A model generated the notes under the pieces. The model worked only from the letters and a program-made list of their open reading frames with translations. It had not been told where the DNA came from and made no database searches. This document shows positions 8,149 through 16,726 of a DNA stretch of 64,000 nucleotides, one piece after another (positions within the stretch are counted from its first letter, which is position 1; every line of letters starts with the position of its first letter). This stretch comes from Streptomyces phaeolivaceus (lineage in GTDB: Bacteria > Actinomycetota > Actinomycetes > Streptomycetales > Streptomycetaceae). The translations under genes were made by a program, and so were the position numbers. Location: positions 2,914,001 to 2,978,000 of the forward strand of contig NZ_CP045096.1 of NCBI RefSeq assembly GCF_009184865.1, in the 5' to 3' direction.

Positions 8149-8778
8149 GTGCATTCGCCCTCGCGTCCGGCCGACCCGCTGACCGCCGTCACCGACCCAC
8201 CCCTGCGCCCCCTGCCCGAGCGCGCCGTCGCGCTGCTGCGCGGCCTCGGCGCCCCGCCCCGGCTCGCGGCGCATCTGCGGCTCGTGCACGACGTGGCGTA
8301 CGAGCTGGCCGACTGGATGGAGCGGCGGCACCCGGGGCTGCCGTTCGACCGCGCGGGCGTGCTCTTCGGGGCGGCCACGCACGACATCGGGAAGATCACG
8401 CACCCCGGGGAGCTGTCGGGCCCCGGTTCCGCGCACGAGGAGGCCGGGCGCCGGCTGCTGCTGGAGCACGGGGTCGGGCCGGAGTGGGCGAGGTTCGCGG
8501 GGACGCACGCGGCATGGGCGGAGCCGGGGATCGGTATCGGTATCGGTATCGGTATCGAGGATCTGCTGGTTTCCCTCGCGGACAAGGTGTGGAAGAACAA
8601 GCGGGTCCGGGAGCTGGAGGATCTCGTCGTCGGGCGGCTGACCGAGGTGAGCGGCAGGCCCGCCTGGGAGGAGTTCCTCGCCCTCGACGACCTGCTGGAG
8701 GCGCTCGGCGCCGACGCGGACCGGCGACTGGCCTTCCAGGCGACCTACCCCGTCCACCCGCGGACCCGGCGGCCCTAG
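8149..8778 (+). CDS. HD-domain phosphohydrolase family protein
   Basis: About 209 residues. The metal-binding HD pattern is visible as a His in RLVHDVAYEL and the HD pair in GAATHDIGKITHP, with a further His in GTHAAW. HD proteins hydrolyse nucleotides or phosphoesters; the substrate here is unknown. A run of five Gly-Ile dipeptides, encoded by a hexanucleotide repeat, sits in the middle of the domain just before EDLLVSLADKVWKNK. Start choice is uncertain: GTG 8149 is preferred because conserved sequence starts nearby, but an in-frame GTG at 8032 would add 39 residues. Neither has a clear ribosome site. It is a single gene. Confidence 0.8.
   Translation: MHSPSRPADPLTAVTDPPLRPLPERAVALLRGLGAPPRLAAHLRLVHDVAYELADWMERRHPGLPFDRAGVLFGAATHDIGKITHPGELSGPGSAHEEAGRRLLLEHGVGPEWARFAGTHAAWAEPGIGIGIGIGIEDLLVSLADKVWKNKRVRELEDLVVGRLTEVSGRPAWEEFLALDDLLEALGADADRRLAFQATYPVHPRTRRP
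8527..8556 (+). repeat. In-frame hexanucleotide tandem repeat (Gly-Ile)5
   Basis: GGGATC followed by four perfect copies of GGTATC inside the HD-domain gene, encoding Gly-Ile five times. Slippage would change the protein by two residues per unit without breaking the frame. Confidence 0.92.
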
Positions 8779-8796
8779 GGTCCTCAGGCCCGCCGA

Positions 8797-8840
8797 CCGG
8801 ACGACCCGGTGGCCGGACGACCCGGTGGCCGGACGGCCCG
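8797..8840. repeat. 16-bp tandem repeat downstream of the HD gene
   Basis: CCGGACGACCCGGTGG occurs twice in tandem, followed by a partial, slightly altered third copy, beginning 18 bases after the HD gene stop. It is the third unrelated tandem repeat around this gene. Confidence 0.85.
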
Positions 8841-9056
8841 TGAACCCCGGGCTCCCTCACAGCATCGCCACAGATGGTCCTCAGTCACGTGGGGAATCTC
8901 CGCGTTGTCCACCTAAGATTCCCCTTGGTTCCCCCGTTTTCCGACAACTCACTGGCGCATCACGCGTCCTGGGAAACCACTCGGCGTGCATGAGCGTCGA
9001 ACGTTGCGTGAGCAACCGCTGTCCCGGCGGTCCGACGGCACGGAAGATGGGGACCC

Positions 9057-12000
9057 GTGGAGCTGGAATTCCGACTGCTCGGCCCGGTCGAGGCGTGGCA
9101 CGGTGACAGACCCCTGCGGCTGGGCGGGCCGAAACCCCGGGCGCTGCTGGCCGTACTGCTGCTCCGGGCCGGTCAGGTGGTGCCCGCGGACGCCCTCGTC
9201 GACGTGATCTGGGGCGACGAACCCCCGGACACCGCGCGGGCGCTGGTGCAGACGTATGTGTCGGCGCTGCGGCGGGCCCTGCCCGCCGGCGCGGCGGAGG
9301 CGATCGAGACCCGGCCGCCGGGCTATGTGATGCGGCCCGGCGTCGGACGGGTCGACCTCGCGGGGTTCGAGGCGCGCACGGCGGACGGGCGCCGGGCCGC
9401 CGCCGAAGGGGACCACGAGGAGGCCGCCCGGCTGCTGCGCGAGGCCCTGGAGCTGTGGCGCGGGCCCGCGCTCGGCGGGGTCGGGGAGGCGCTGCGGGGT
9501 GAGGCCGGACGGCTGGAGGAGGCCCGGCAGGCGGCCCTGGAGGAACGTATCGCCGCCGAACTGGAGACCGGCGGGCACGAGGCGGAGCTGGTCACCGAGC
9601 TGACCGCGCTGGTCGAGGACCATCCGGCCCGGGAGCGGCCACGCGGCCAGCTGATGCTGGGCCTGTACCGGCTGGGCCGGCAGGCCGACGCGCTGGCCGT
9701 CTACGCGGAGGGGCGGGCCGTGCTCGCCGAGGAGCTGGGGCTCGACCCCGGCCCGGAGCTGAACCGGCTGTACGAGGCCATCCTGCGGGCCGACCCGGCC
9801 CTACTGGCCCCGACCGCGGAAGCACCCCCGCCGGCCTCTCCCGCGCCCCGGCCGGTGTCCCTCCTGCCGCCCGCCATCGCGGACTTCACCGGCCGGGAGA
9901 AGGAACTCGCGCGGGTGGTCGAGGGGTTGACCGGCGAGCGGGAGGCGATGCCCGTGGTCGTGGTCTCGGGGGCCGCCGGGGTGGGCAAGTCCGCGCTCGC
10001 CGTGCAGGCCGCGCACCGGGTCGCCGGGGACTATCCCGACGGTCAGCTCTACGCCGAACTGCACGGCTTCAGCGAGCCCGTGCCGCCCGCCGAGGTCCTG
10101 GGCCGGCTGCTGCGGGCGCTCGGCGCCGACCCGCCGGAGGACACGGCCGAGCGCGGCGACCTGTTCCGCAGTCTGGTCGCCGGGCGGCGGATCCTGCTGG
10201 TCCTGGACGACGCCAACGGCGAGGCCCAGGTACGGCCGCTGCTGCCGGGCAGCGCCTCCTGCGGGGTCCTGGTGACCTCACGGGCCAGGCTCGGCGGGCT
10301 CGTCGGGGCCCGCCGCACCGATCTGGACGTCCTGGACGACGCCCGGGGCCTGGAACTGCTCACCCGGGTCACCGGCCCGGACCGCACCCCGGACGACCCG
10401 CGTGAACAGGCCGCCGCCCGCCGGATCGTGGAGCTGTGCGGCGGTCTGCCGCTGGCCCTGCGGATCGCGGGCGCCCGGCTCGCCACCCGCCGCCACTGGA
10501 CGCCCAGCGTGCTCGCCGAGCGCCTCGCCGACGAGCACCGCCGCCTCGACGAGCTGTCCGTGGGCGATCTGGAGGTCCGGGCCGGCCTCGGCCTCAGCTA
10601 CCAGGCCCTGGACGGCCGCGCCCGCCGCGTGCTGCGCCGTATCGCCGGCCTCGGCTCGGCCGATGTCGCCCTGTGGACGGTCGCCGCGCTCTCCGGCACC
10701 TCCGAGGACGAGGCCGAGGAGATCCTCGAACGCCTCCTGGACGCCCAGCTCATCAACTGCCCCGGCACCGACCAGGTCGGCCAGCCCCGCTACCGCCTGC
10801 ACGACCTGGTCCGCGTCTACGCCACCGAACGCGCCGAGGCCGAGGACCCGGTGGACGACCGCACGGCAGCGGTCGGCAGAGCGCTCTCGGCGGGCCTGTG
10901 GCTGATGGACAGAGTGACGGAGAAGTCCCCGTCGGGCGCGGTCACTTTGCGACAGAGGCTCACACGAGCGCCCCTGCAGGGGCGCGGGGAACCGCGCGAG
11001 CAACCAAGGACAACCGAAAGCCGCGAAACAACAGAACCCCCCACCCCGGTAGGCGCCCAGACGACCCGCCGCGCCCTCGAAGACCCCTTCGCCTGGTTCG
11101 ACGCGGAGGCGGACACCCTCACCAACGCGGTCGAGCGCGCCGCGGCGATGGGCCTGCACACCCTCGCCTGCGAAGCCGCCGCCGCGCTCTGCTCCTCCTC
11201 CTTCGCCATCAAGAACCGCTTCGACGCCTGGTGGCGCAGTCACGACGCCGCCCTCGCCGCGGCGCGCCGCGCGGAGGACCGCTCGGGCGAGGCCCTGCTG
11301 ATCATCGGCCTCGGCCAGCTCCGCTACGAACAGGACCGCATCGCCGAGTCCCAGGAGTACTTCCGCACCGCCGAGCGCATCTGCACCGAACTCGGCGACG
11401 TACGCGGCCGTTCCGCCGCCCTCGCCGGCCTCGGCAGCGCCTGCCGCGAGGTCGGTGAACTCCGGGACGCGGAACGCGCCCTGACCGACGCCGCCGACGG
11501 CTTCCGCCGGGTCGGCGACGACACCGGTGTCGGCGTGGCCTGCCGGTACGGCGGTTCCGTACGCCTCGAACTCGGCGACCAGGAAGGGGCGTTCCCCCTC
11601 CTCGACGAGTCGCTGCGGGCCTATCGGCGGCTCGGCAGCCGGCGCGGCGAGGCGCTGGCGCTGCGCACGCTCAGCCTGGTGCACCGCTCGCTCGGCGCGT
11701 ACGAGGAGGCCGCGCGGGTGGCCGAACAGGCGCTGGGGATCCTGCGGGCGCTCGGCGACCCGCACATGGCGGCGTACGCCCTGCGGGCCCGCGCCAAGGC
11801 CCGGATGCGGCTCGGGCACCTGTGGGAGGCGGAGGCCGAGCTGCACGAGATCCTGGAGGTCTGCCGGGTCCACGAGGACCGCTTCGGCGAGGCGCTGACG
11901 CTGCGCACGCTCGGCGAGTGCGCGCTCGCCGAGGGGCGGCTGCCGGACGCGGAGGGGCTGCTGACCGCCTCCGCCGCGCTCTGGGCCGTACTCGCGCTGC

Positions 12001-12152
12001 CGCTGCCCCGGGCCCGCGCCCTGCGCGATCTCTCCGTCGTCCGGGCCGCGCTCGGCGACCGGACGGGCGCGGAGGCGCTGCGGGCCGAGGCGCTGGCGGT
12101 GTTCAACGCCTGCGAGGCCCGCGAACGGTACGAGCCGTGGCCGTGGGTGTGA
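9057..12152 (+). CDS. SARP/AfsR-type transcriptional regulator with NB-ARC and TPR domains
   Basis: Large regulator of 1031 residues. Order: OmpR-type winged helix (about 1-95, FRLLGPVEAWHGDRPLRLGG), bacterial transcriptional activation domain (95-245), NB-ARC ATPase with P-loop GAAGVGKSAL near 304 and LLVLDDA near 385, then tetratricopeptide repeats (about 690-1010). It matches AfsR-like pleiotropic activators of secondary metabolism and differentiation. The GTG start has GGGGA upstream. A dispersed repeat element lies inside the coding sequence around codons 638-650 between the ATPase and TPR parts. No biosynthetic cluster lies beside it, so it looks like an orphan global regulator. Its last 50 bases overlap the convergent gene. 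Confidence 0.9.
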   Translation: MELEFRLLGPVEAWHGDRPLRLGGPKPRALLAVLLLRAGQVVPADALVDVIWGDEPPDTARALVQTYVSALRRALPAGAAEAIETRPPGYVMRPGVGRVDLAGFEARTADGRRAAAEGDHEEAARLLREALELWRGPALGGVGEALRGEAGRLEEARQAALEERIAAELETGGHEAELVTELTALVEDHPARERPRGQLMLGLYRLGRQADALAVYAEGRAVLAEELGLDPGPELNRLYEAILRADPALLAPTAEAPPPASPAPRPVSLLPPAIADFTGREKELARVVEGLTGEREAMPVVVVSGAAGVGKSALAVQAAHRVAGDYPDGQLYAELHGFSEPVPPAEVLGRLLRALGADPPEDTAERGDLFRSLVAGRRILLVLDDANGEAQVRPLLPGSASCGVLVTSRARLGGLVGARRTDLDVLDDARGLELLTRVTGPDRTPDDPREQAAARRIVELCGGLPLALRIAGARLATRRHWTPSVLAERLADEHRRLDELSVGDLEVRAGLGLSYQALDGRARRVLRRIAGLGSADVALWTVAALSGTSEDEAEEILERLLDAQLINCPGTDQVGQPRYRLHDLVRVYATERAEAEDPVDDRTAAVGRALSAGLWLMDRVTEKSPSGAVTLRQRLTRAPLQGRGEPREQPRTTESRETTEPPTPVGAQTTRRALEDPFAWFDAEADTLTNAVERAAAMGLHTLACEAAAALCSSSFAIKNRFDAWWRSHDAALAAARRAEDRSGEALLIIGLGQLRYEQDRIAESQEYFRTAERICTELGDVRGRSAALAGLGSACREVGELRDAERALTDAADGFRRVGDDTGVGVACRYGGSVRLELGDQEGAFPLLDESLRAYRRLGSRRGEALALRTLSLVHRSLGAYEEAARVAEQALGILRALGDPHMAAYALRARAKARMRLGHLWEAEAELHEILEVCRVHEDRFGEALTLRTLGECALAEGRLPDAEGLLTASAALWAVLALPLPRARALRDLSVVRAALGDRTGAEALRAEALAVFNACEARERYEPWPWV
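10969..11007. repeat. Dispersed Streptomyces repeat element inside the SARP coding sequence
   Basis: GCGCCCCTGCAGGGGCGCGGGGAACCGCGCGAGC and flanks match the intergenic repeat seen at 38060-38117, 39641-39740 and 52930-52984 (core GGGGCGCGGGGAACTGCGCGA). Here it is translated in frame as APLQGRGEPREQP within a hydrophilic linker. Confidence 0.8.
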
Positions 12153-12954
12153 TCCCGCTCCCGCTGATCCGGGAGCGGAGCGCGGAGACCGGGCCGGTGG
12201 CCGGCTGCCGGGCCCGGAGCTGTCGCCAGGTCTGCTTCGGGCAGTCGCCCTTGGGCCCGGCCTCGGTGAACCAGTCGTAGCGGACGACCCGGGGCGGCAG
12301 GCCGATCTCGACCCAGTGGTCCTTGCCGGAGGAGTGGTCCCAGCCCGCGTTGGGGATCCGGATGTGATCGGCGCGACGGTCCTTGTCCTGGCTGGTGATC
12401 TGGAGGACCTCGACATGGCGGAGCCGGGGCCGCATCACCACGCAGTACCGTTCCTTGCCGCCCTCGGTGTCCCGGTACGGAACGTACGCGTGCCAGATCT
12501 CGCCGGGCGCGGGCCGGCGCCGGCCGTGGTGGAAGCCGCCGTCGTCCCACCAGCGCACCGCCCGGTGGGAGAGGTACGCGGTGAGCGCCGCCGCCCCGCT
12601 CTGGATCAGCCCCGGGGTGTCCCCCTGCGACAGGTCGAACCGGGCCTCGGCCCAGACCACGGCCGCCTGGGAGGCCACGAGCAGCACCGCCGCGTGGCCG
12701 GCGTAGGCCCACCAGGGGCCGCGCCGGGACCATCGGGTGAACGCGGCGACGCCCAGCGCGACGGCGAAGGGGGCGCCGTACACGGCCGCCGCCTGCCCGG
12801 CCGTCGGCTGCTCCGGCAGCGTGTAGCGGCCGGCCGGCAGGTCGGCCAGGGCGATCGGCAGCGCCAGCGCGTAACCGGCCGTCAGCCAGGCGGTGAGCAG
12901 CAGATAGCCCTTGACGGCCTTGCCCAGACACGAGCTGTCGGTGCGACGGGCCAC
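12103..12954 (-). CDS. Membrane protein with C-terminal PemK/MazF-like domain (tentative)
   Basis: About 283 residues. Four hydrophobic segments occupy roughly residues 12-120 (YLLLTAWLTAGYALALPIA and others). The C-terminal soluble part reads GEIWHAYVPYRDTEGGKERYCVVM followed by VEVLQITSQDKD, resembling the first strands of PemK/MazF-type domains. Whether it has nuclease activity is unknown; no antitoxin-like gene is adjacent. The GTG at 12954 is preferred because GAAAGAGGG lies just upstream; an ATG at 13014 would add 20 residues across a tandem repeat. Its 3' end overlaps the SARP gene by 50 bp, tail to tail. Confidence 0.6.
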   Translation of the reverse strand: MARRTDSSCLGKAVKGYLLLTAWLTAGYALALPIALADLPAGRYTLPEQPTAGQAAAVYGAPFAVALGVAAFTRWSRRGPWWAYAGHAAVLLVASQAAVVWAEARFDLSQGDTPGLIQSGAAALTAYLSHRAVRWWDDGGFHHGRRRPAPGEIWHAYVPYRDTEGGKERYCVVMRPRLRHVEVLQITSQDKDRRADHIRIPNAGWDHSSGKDHWVEIGLPPRVVRYDWFTEAGPKGDCPKQTWRQLRARQPATGPVSALRSRISGSGITPTATARTVRGPRRR

Positions 12955-12970
12955 CGGTCCCTCTTTCCCC

Positions 12971-13004
12971 TGCGGACTTGCCTCTGCGGACTTGCCTCTG
13001 CGGA
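12971..13004. repeat. 14-bp tandem repeat upstream of the membrane/MazF-like gene
   Basis: TGCGGACTTGCCTC is present twice in tandem plus six bases of a third copy, just upstream of the chosen GTG start (reading on the minus strand). Confidence 0.85.
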
Positions 13005-13014
13005 AGATCAGCAT

Positions 13015-13428
13015 CCGGGTGCCCGGCCCGGCCCGGGATCCGTGGAATTGCGTACGCGGTTACGTAACGCGGGTGGTGTGGGCGTGTTCCGGACCCCCGG
13101 TGCGGCCGAAACCCGCTTGCGGCGGACTTGCAGAGAACTTCCAGCGGAGTCCGGCATTCTCGTTGTTCTCGGGGGAACAACGGATCGGCCGGGCGACCAC
13201 CGCCCGGCCGGTCGGCCCACCGGAGCGCACAGGGGACGGACCGGTGGGAACGTGACAACAGTGGAATCGCAGCACCAGGACGGGCTGGGGGGACGCCCGG
13301 AGCCCGGCCACGAACCACCACTCAAGGGGGGAAGCCCCCGGGGAGGGACATCAGGGGATCAGGTCCCTCCCCGGGGTGCTGCCACGCACCCCGACGCCTC
13401 ACACCTCTCGCCCGGTGGAAGACGACGC
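13015..13428. other. Spacer between divergent genes with a strong hairpin
   Basis: About 410 bases with no supported gene between the minus-strand membrane protein gene and the plus-strand dipeptidase gene. The only clear structure is a perfect 14-bp inverted repeat, 13336-13349 and 13363-13376 (CCCCGGGGAGGGAC / GTCCCTCCCCGGGG), with a 13-base loop, 53 bases before the dipeptidase start. It could be a 5' untranslated structure or an upstream terminator. Confidence 0.7.
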
Positions 13429-14085
13429 ATGCCTTCGATCATCCTCATGAGCGACCCCGAGGTCGCCGGTGTCCCGGTCCAGGAGTGCGGTGAACCCCTC
13501 GTCGATCTGAGGGAACTGCCCTTCGTGGTGGTCGACTCCCGTCAGGCGGACCCCGAGGGGTCGTACGCGCACCTCCGCGAGGGCGTCGCCTGGCGTCTGG
13601 CCCGCGCCGCCCGGCTGCTCCCCGACGGGCTGCGGCTGCTGGTCACCGAGGGGTACCGGCCGCTCTCCCTGCAGATCGAGTACTTCGAGCGGTACGCCGC
13701 CGAACTGCGCGAGGCCAACCCGGACTGGTCGGCGGAGTATCTCCACGTCCAGACCAGCCGTTCCCTCTCGCCGCCGGAGATCGGGCCGCATGTCGCCGGC
13801 GCCGCGGTCGACCTCACCCTGTGCACCGCCGCCGGGGAGGAACTCGACATGGGCACGCGTCTCGACGCCAGCCCCGAGGAGAGCGACGACGCCTGCTACA
13901 CCGACGCGCCGAACATCTCCGAGACCGCCCGCCGCAACCGCCGCACGCTCAGCGCGGCGCTCACCACGGCCGGGCTGGTCAACTACCCCACCGAGTGGTG
14001 GCACTGGTCGTACGGGGACCGGTACTGGGCGCTGATGACGGGCGCGCCGCACGCGCTGTACGGACCCGCCGGGACCGGCCCCTAG
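13429..14085 (+). CDS. VanX-like D-alanyl-D-alanine dipeptidase
   Basis: M15D-family zinc dipeptidase of 218 residues. The zinc site is read from HVAGAAVDLTL (His and Asp ligands) and EWWHWSYGD (catalytic Glu and third His). The conserved Arg is likely in TEGYRPLSLQ. Such enzymes cleave D-Ala-D-Ala, either for glycopeptide resistance or for wall recycling. No vanH, vanA or vanRS genes are near, so recycling or nutrition is more likely. ATG 13429 has GGAAG upstream; a second ATG at 13447 is possible. No signal peptide is seen, so it is cytoplasmic. Confidence 0.88.
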   Translation: MPSIILMSDPEVAGVPVQECGEPLVDLRELPFVVVDSRQADPEGSYAHLREGVAWRLARAARLLPDGLRLLVTEGYRPLSLQIEYFERYAAELREANPDWSAEYLHVQTSRSLSPPEIGPHVAGAAVDLTLCTAAGEELDMGTRLDASPEESDDACYTDAPNISETARRNRRTLSAALTTAGLVNYPTEWWHWSYGDRYWALMTGAPHALYGPAGTGP

Positions 14086-14140
14086 CCCGTCTCCGGCACC
14101 CGTGGCCCCGTGGCCCCGTGCCCCCGCCGTGCCTACCCGT

Positions 14141-14228
14141 CCCATCCCCGAGGGCTGCACCCCGTCCTCCGTGCCGCCTCGGCGGCAACCCCGTAGCGGG
14201 GGTCAAGGGGCAGCACCCTGTGGATGGG
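14141..14228. terminator. Long imperfect inverted repeat between convergent genes
   Basis: The outer arms CCCATCCCCGAGGGCTGCACCCC and its near-complement ending GTGGATGGG pair over roughly 20 bases, with an inner GCCGCC/GGCGGC hairpin. It lies between the dipeptidase gene and the convergent hypothetical gene, where a bidirectional terminator is expected. Confidence 0.55.
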
Positions 14229-14254
14229 ACGGGCAGGGACGGCGGGGCGGCCGG

Positions 14255-15127
14255 TCAGCCGGTGAGGGGCGCGAACACGTCCAGGAGGGTGTCCAGGCGC
14301 AGCCGCAGTTCGGGGGAGTCGGCGCCCGTGACGACGACGGCGACCTCGTCGGCGCGCACCGAACGCGCCAGGCGGACGCGGACGGTGTGGGAGGGGCCTT
14401 CGAAGACGCGGGTGTGCCAGGCGGCCGAATCCGGGTCGCTCGTGTCGTCCGTCGCTTCGAGGGCCGCGGCGAGCGTGTCCGCGTCGAGGCCCTCGACGGG
14501 GTGGTGGCCGCGGCCGACGTAGTACGCGAGCTGTTCCAGGAACGGGCTCACGCCGTCGGCCCCGACCCGGCCGCCGATCTCGTCGGGGCGGTGGGAAGCC
14601 GGCCAGGGGTCGGTGTCGTCCGCGAGGACGTACCCCGGCAGTCCCCCGCTCACCGCGTGCCGGTCCTGTGTGACGACGTACAGGTAGGCCCAGAGGTCGA
14701 GTCGGCGGACGGCGTGGGCGGGGTCGTAGGCCGCGGTGGGGAGTCGGGGGACGCGTTTGCGGCCGGTCGCGTCGAGGCGGTACGGCACGGCGAACGCCTC
14801 GTGCCAGTCGGCGAGCGCGGGCCCGAAACGGGCCTCGGCCGCCGTCGGGTCGATCTCCAGATAGTGCGCGATCGACTCCCAGGTGGCGCCGCGCTCCCGC
14901 TCGTACACCACCGCCCGGGTCAGCGCGCACTCCGCGTCCCGCACCAACCGCGCCGCCTGACTGGCCCGTCCGCCGTGGCCGGTGTCCCCGTCGTTGCGGC
15001 TGACCACCAGCCCCATCGCCGCGTCCGCGACACCGGTCGCGGCGGAGGAGAGCACCAGCCGTGCCAATGCCTCACGGGAGAAGGCGGCACGGTCGGCGTC
15101 GTACGGGGTGGTGTCCGGGAGAGTCAC
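14255..15127 (-). CDS. Conserved hypothetical protein, 290 residues
   Basis: Not assigned to a family. It is hydrophilic, with no signal peptide or membrane segment. Residues around 70-95 (ECALTRAVVYERERGATWESIAHYLEI) look like a helix-turn-helix, a pattern used in actinobacterial proteins to decide on nucleotide-binding. The middle has Trp- and Tyr-rich segments (LDLWAYLYVVTQDRH). It is a single gene convergent with the dipeptidase gene. The ATG at 15127 is the only sensible start. Function unknown. Confidence 0.65.
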   Translation of the reverse strand: MTLPDTTPYDADRAAFSREALARLVLSSAATGVADAAMGLVVSRNDGDTGHGGRASQAARLVRDAECALTRAVVYERERGATWESIAHYLEIDPTAAEARFGPALADWHEAFAVPYRLDATGRKRVPRLPTAAYDPAHAVRRLDLWAYLYVVTQDRHAVSGGLPGYVLADDTDPWPASHRPDEIGGRVGADGVSPFLEQLAYYVGRGHHPVEGLDADTLAAALEATDDTSDPDSAAWHTRVFEGPSHTVRVRLARSVRADEVAVVVTGADSPELRLRLDTLLDVFAPLTG

Positions 15128-15220
15128 GGCGGTCAGGGTGACACGGGAGACGCGTCCGGGTCTCCCGGTTTTCGGGGCGCCCGCCGGAGAAGACGGCCAT
15201 CGCTCAACCGCGCACGCCGC

Positions 15221-16075
15221 TCAGCCGTGTACGGGGAAGTACTGGCGTGGTGTCACGCCCACGACGCGGTGGAACGCGGCGACGAAGGAGCTGGCGGAGG
15301 CGTAGCCGACGCGGTGGGCGACGGAGTCGAGGGGGAGGCCCTCGGCGAGCAGCGGCATCGCGGCGCGCATCCGGGCCTGTTCGCGCCACTGGCCGAAGGC
15401 GAGGCCGGTCTCGGCGACGAAGAGCCGGGCCAGGGTGCGGGCGCTCGCGCCGACCTCGGTGCCCCAGGCGGCGAGCGGCCGGGCGTCGGCGGGGTGCGCG
15501 GTGAGGGCGTGGGCCACCGCGCGGGCCCTGGGGTCGCGGGGCTCGGGGGCGGTGACGCTGGTCACGGGGACGGGCCGCAGGACGTCGAGGAGGACGGCCT
15601 CGGCGCGGGCGCGGGCCTCGGCGGTCAGGTCGGTGCGCAGGAGGTGTTCGATGAGCGCCCGCGGCAACGGGCCCGCCTCCACCACCGTCGGCTCCCGCCA
15701 GTCGATGCCGGGGCAGCTCACGGGGTCCACGTACGGGCTGCGCATCACCGTGTCGCCGACCGACTCGGTGGTGTGCGGGACGCGGGCGGGGATCCACAGG
15801 GCGAGGGTGGGCGGCAGCAGCCAGGAGCCCCGCCGGGTGGTGACCCGCAGCAACCCCTTGGCCGACCAGGCGAGTTGGTGGACCGCGTGCCAGTGCCGGG
15901 TGAAGGCGGTGCCGCGCGGCATCGCGAAGTGCCCGATGAAGATCGCGGTGGGGTGCGGGCCCCGCAGCATGGCGGGCGGGGTGCGTTCGACGACCGGCCC
16001 GGTGTCCCACCACACCTCGCCGCCCGCGCCCCGGTGCTCGCCCGTCCCCGTACCGTGCTGTCCGTCTGGCGACAT
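15221..16075 (-). CDS. AraC-family transcriptional regulator
   Basis: Protein of 284 residues with an N-terminal cupin-like ligand domain (about 40-150, with HWHAVHQLAW and IPARVPHTTESVG) and a C-terminal double helix-turn-helix (about 180-284, ending RVGYASASSFVAAFHRVVGVTPRQY). It resembles the RmlC-like/AraC one-component regulators often encoded beside exporters or enzymes they control; here the divergent methyltransferase gene is the nearest candidate target. Upstream of the ATG a TAGGCT -10-like hexamer ends 8 bases before the start and no ribosome site is present, so a leaderless mRNA is likely. Confidence 0.88.
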   Translation of the reverse strand: MSPDGQHGTGTGEHRGAGGEVWWDTGPVVERTPPAMLRGPHPTAIFIGHFAMPRGTAFTRHWHAVHQLAWSAKGLLRVTTRRGSWLLPPTLALWIPARVPHTTESVGDTVMRSPYVDPVSCPGIDWREPTVVEAGPLPRALIEHLLRTDLTAEARARAEAVLLDVLRPVPVTSVTAPEPRDPRARAVAHALTAHPADARPLAAWGTEVGASARTLARLFVAETGLAFGQWREQARMRAAMPLLAEGLPLDSVAHRVGYASASSFVAAFHRVVGVTPRQYFPVHG

Positions 16076-16083
16076 GGGACGGC

Positions 16084-16123
16084 AGCCTAGCCCGTGGTGG
16101 ACAGCCGGGGGCGGGCCTAGCGT
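16084..16123. promoter_or_regulatory. Divergent -10 elements for leaderless transcripts
   Basis: TAGGCT on the minus strand (16089-16084) and TAGCGT on the plus strand (16118-16123) stand 8 and 7 bases from the ATG codons of the AraC gene and the methyltransferase gene. Neither gene has a clear ribosome site, which fits leaderless initiation. No good -35 is seen. Confidence 0.4.
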
Positions 16124-16130
16124 CGGCGGT

Positions 16131-16703
16131 ATGCCGATGAATCAGATACACCGAAGGATCTGCGGCTCCGAGAAGTGGGCGCTCAAGACCCGGGAACTGC
16201 TGCTGCCCTGGGCCCTCGACGGGGTAGACCTGGGGACGGACGTGCTGGAGATCGGGCCCGGGTACGGCGCCAATCTGCGGGTCCTCGTCGAACAGGTGCC
16301 GCACCTGACCGCCGTGGAGGTCGACGCCGCGACCGCCCGGCTGCTGGACGTCGCGTGGGGCGAGCGTGCCCGGATCGTGCACGCGGACGGGGCGGCGACG
16401 CCGCTGCCGGACGCGTCGTTCGACTCGGTCGTCTGCTTCACGATGCTCCACCATGTGCCGACCGCCGAGCAGCAGGACCGGATCTTCGCGGAGGCGTTCC
16501 GGGTGCTGCGCCCCGGCGGCACCTTCGCGGGCAGCGACAGCCTGCCGGGCCTCCGTTTCCGGCTGATCCACTTCCGGGACACCATGAACGTCGTCGACCC
16601 GGCGACGCTGCCCGCCCGGCTGACGCGCGCGGGTTTCACGGACGTCGCCGTGGGCGTGCACGAGCAGGGCGGCAGCCTCCGCTTCCGCGCGCGCCGGCCG
16701 TAG
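16131..16703 (+). CDS. SAM-dependent class I methyltransferase
   Basis: Protein of 190 residues with a Rossmann methyltransferase fold: motif I VLEIGPGYGANL, acidic strand-2 end TAVEVD, motif II DASFDSVVCFTMLHH and motif III RVLRPGGTF. The C-terminal part is short and carries no extra domain, so the acceptor substrate is unknown. ATG 16131 is favoured by a -10-like TAGCGT placed for leaderless transcription; an in-frame ATG at 16137 is the alternative. It is divergent from the AraC regulator, a layout suggesting regulation by it. Confidence 0.82.
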   Translation: MPMNQIHRRICGSEKWALKTRELLLPWALDGVDLGTDVLEIGPGYGANLRVLVEQVPHLTAVEVDAATARLLDVAWGERARIVHADGAATPLPDASFDSVVCFTMLHHVPTAEQQDRIFAEAFRVLRPGGTFAGSDSLPGLRFRLIHFRDTMNVVDPATLPARLTRAGFTDVAVGVHEQGGSLRFRARRP

Positions 16704-16726
16704 CCCACGGGCCGGGACCCCGCCGG

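Noticed and set aside
10278-12416. Long minus-strand frame opposite the SARP gene.
   Set aside because: It is antisense to a clear SARP/NB-ARC/TPR gene and has no family or start context.
12103-12954. Toxin-antitoxin pair for the MazF-like domain.
   Set aside because: No antitoxin-sized gene is adjacent and the protein has four membrane segments, unlike free MazF toxins.
13429-14085. Part of a vancomycin resistance cluster.
   Set aside because: No vanH, vanA, vanR or vanS homologs are within the window around the VanX-like gene.
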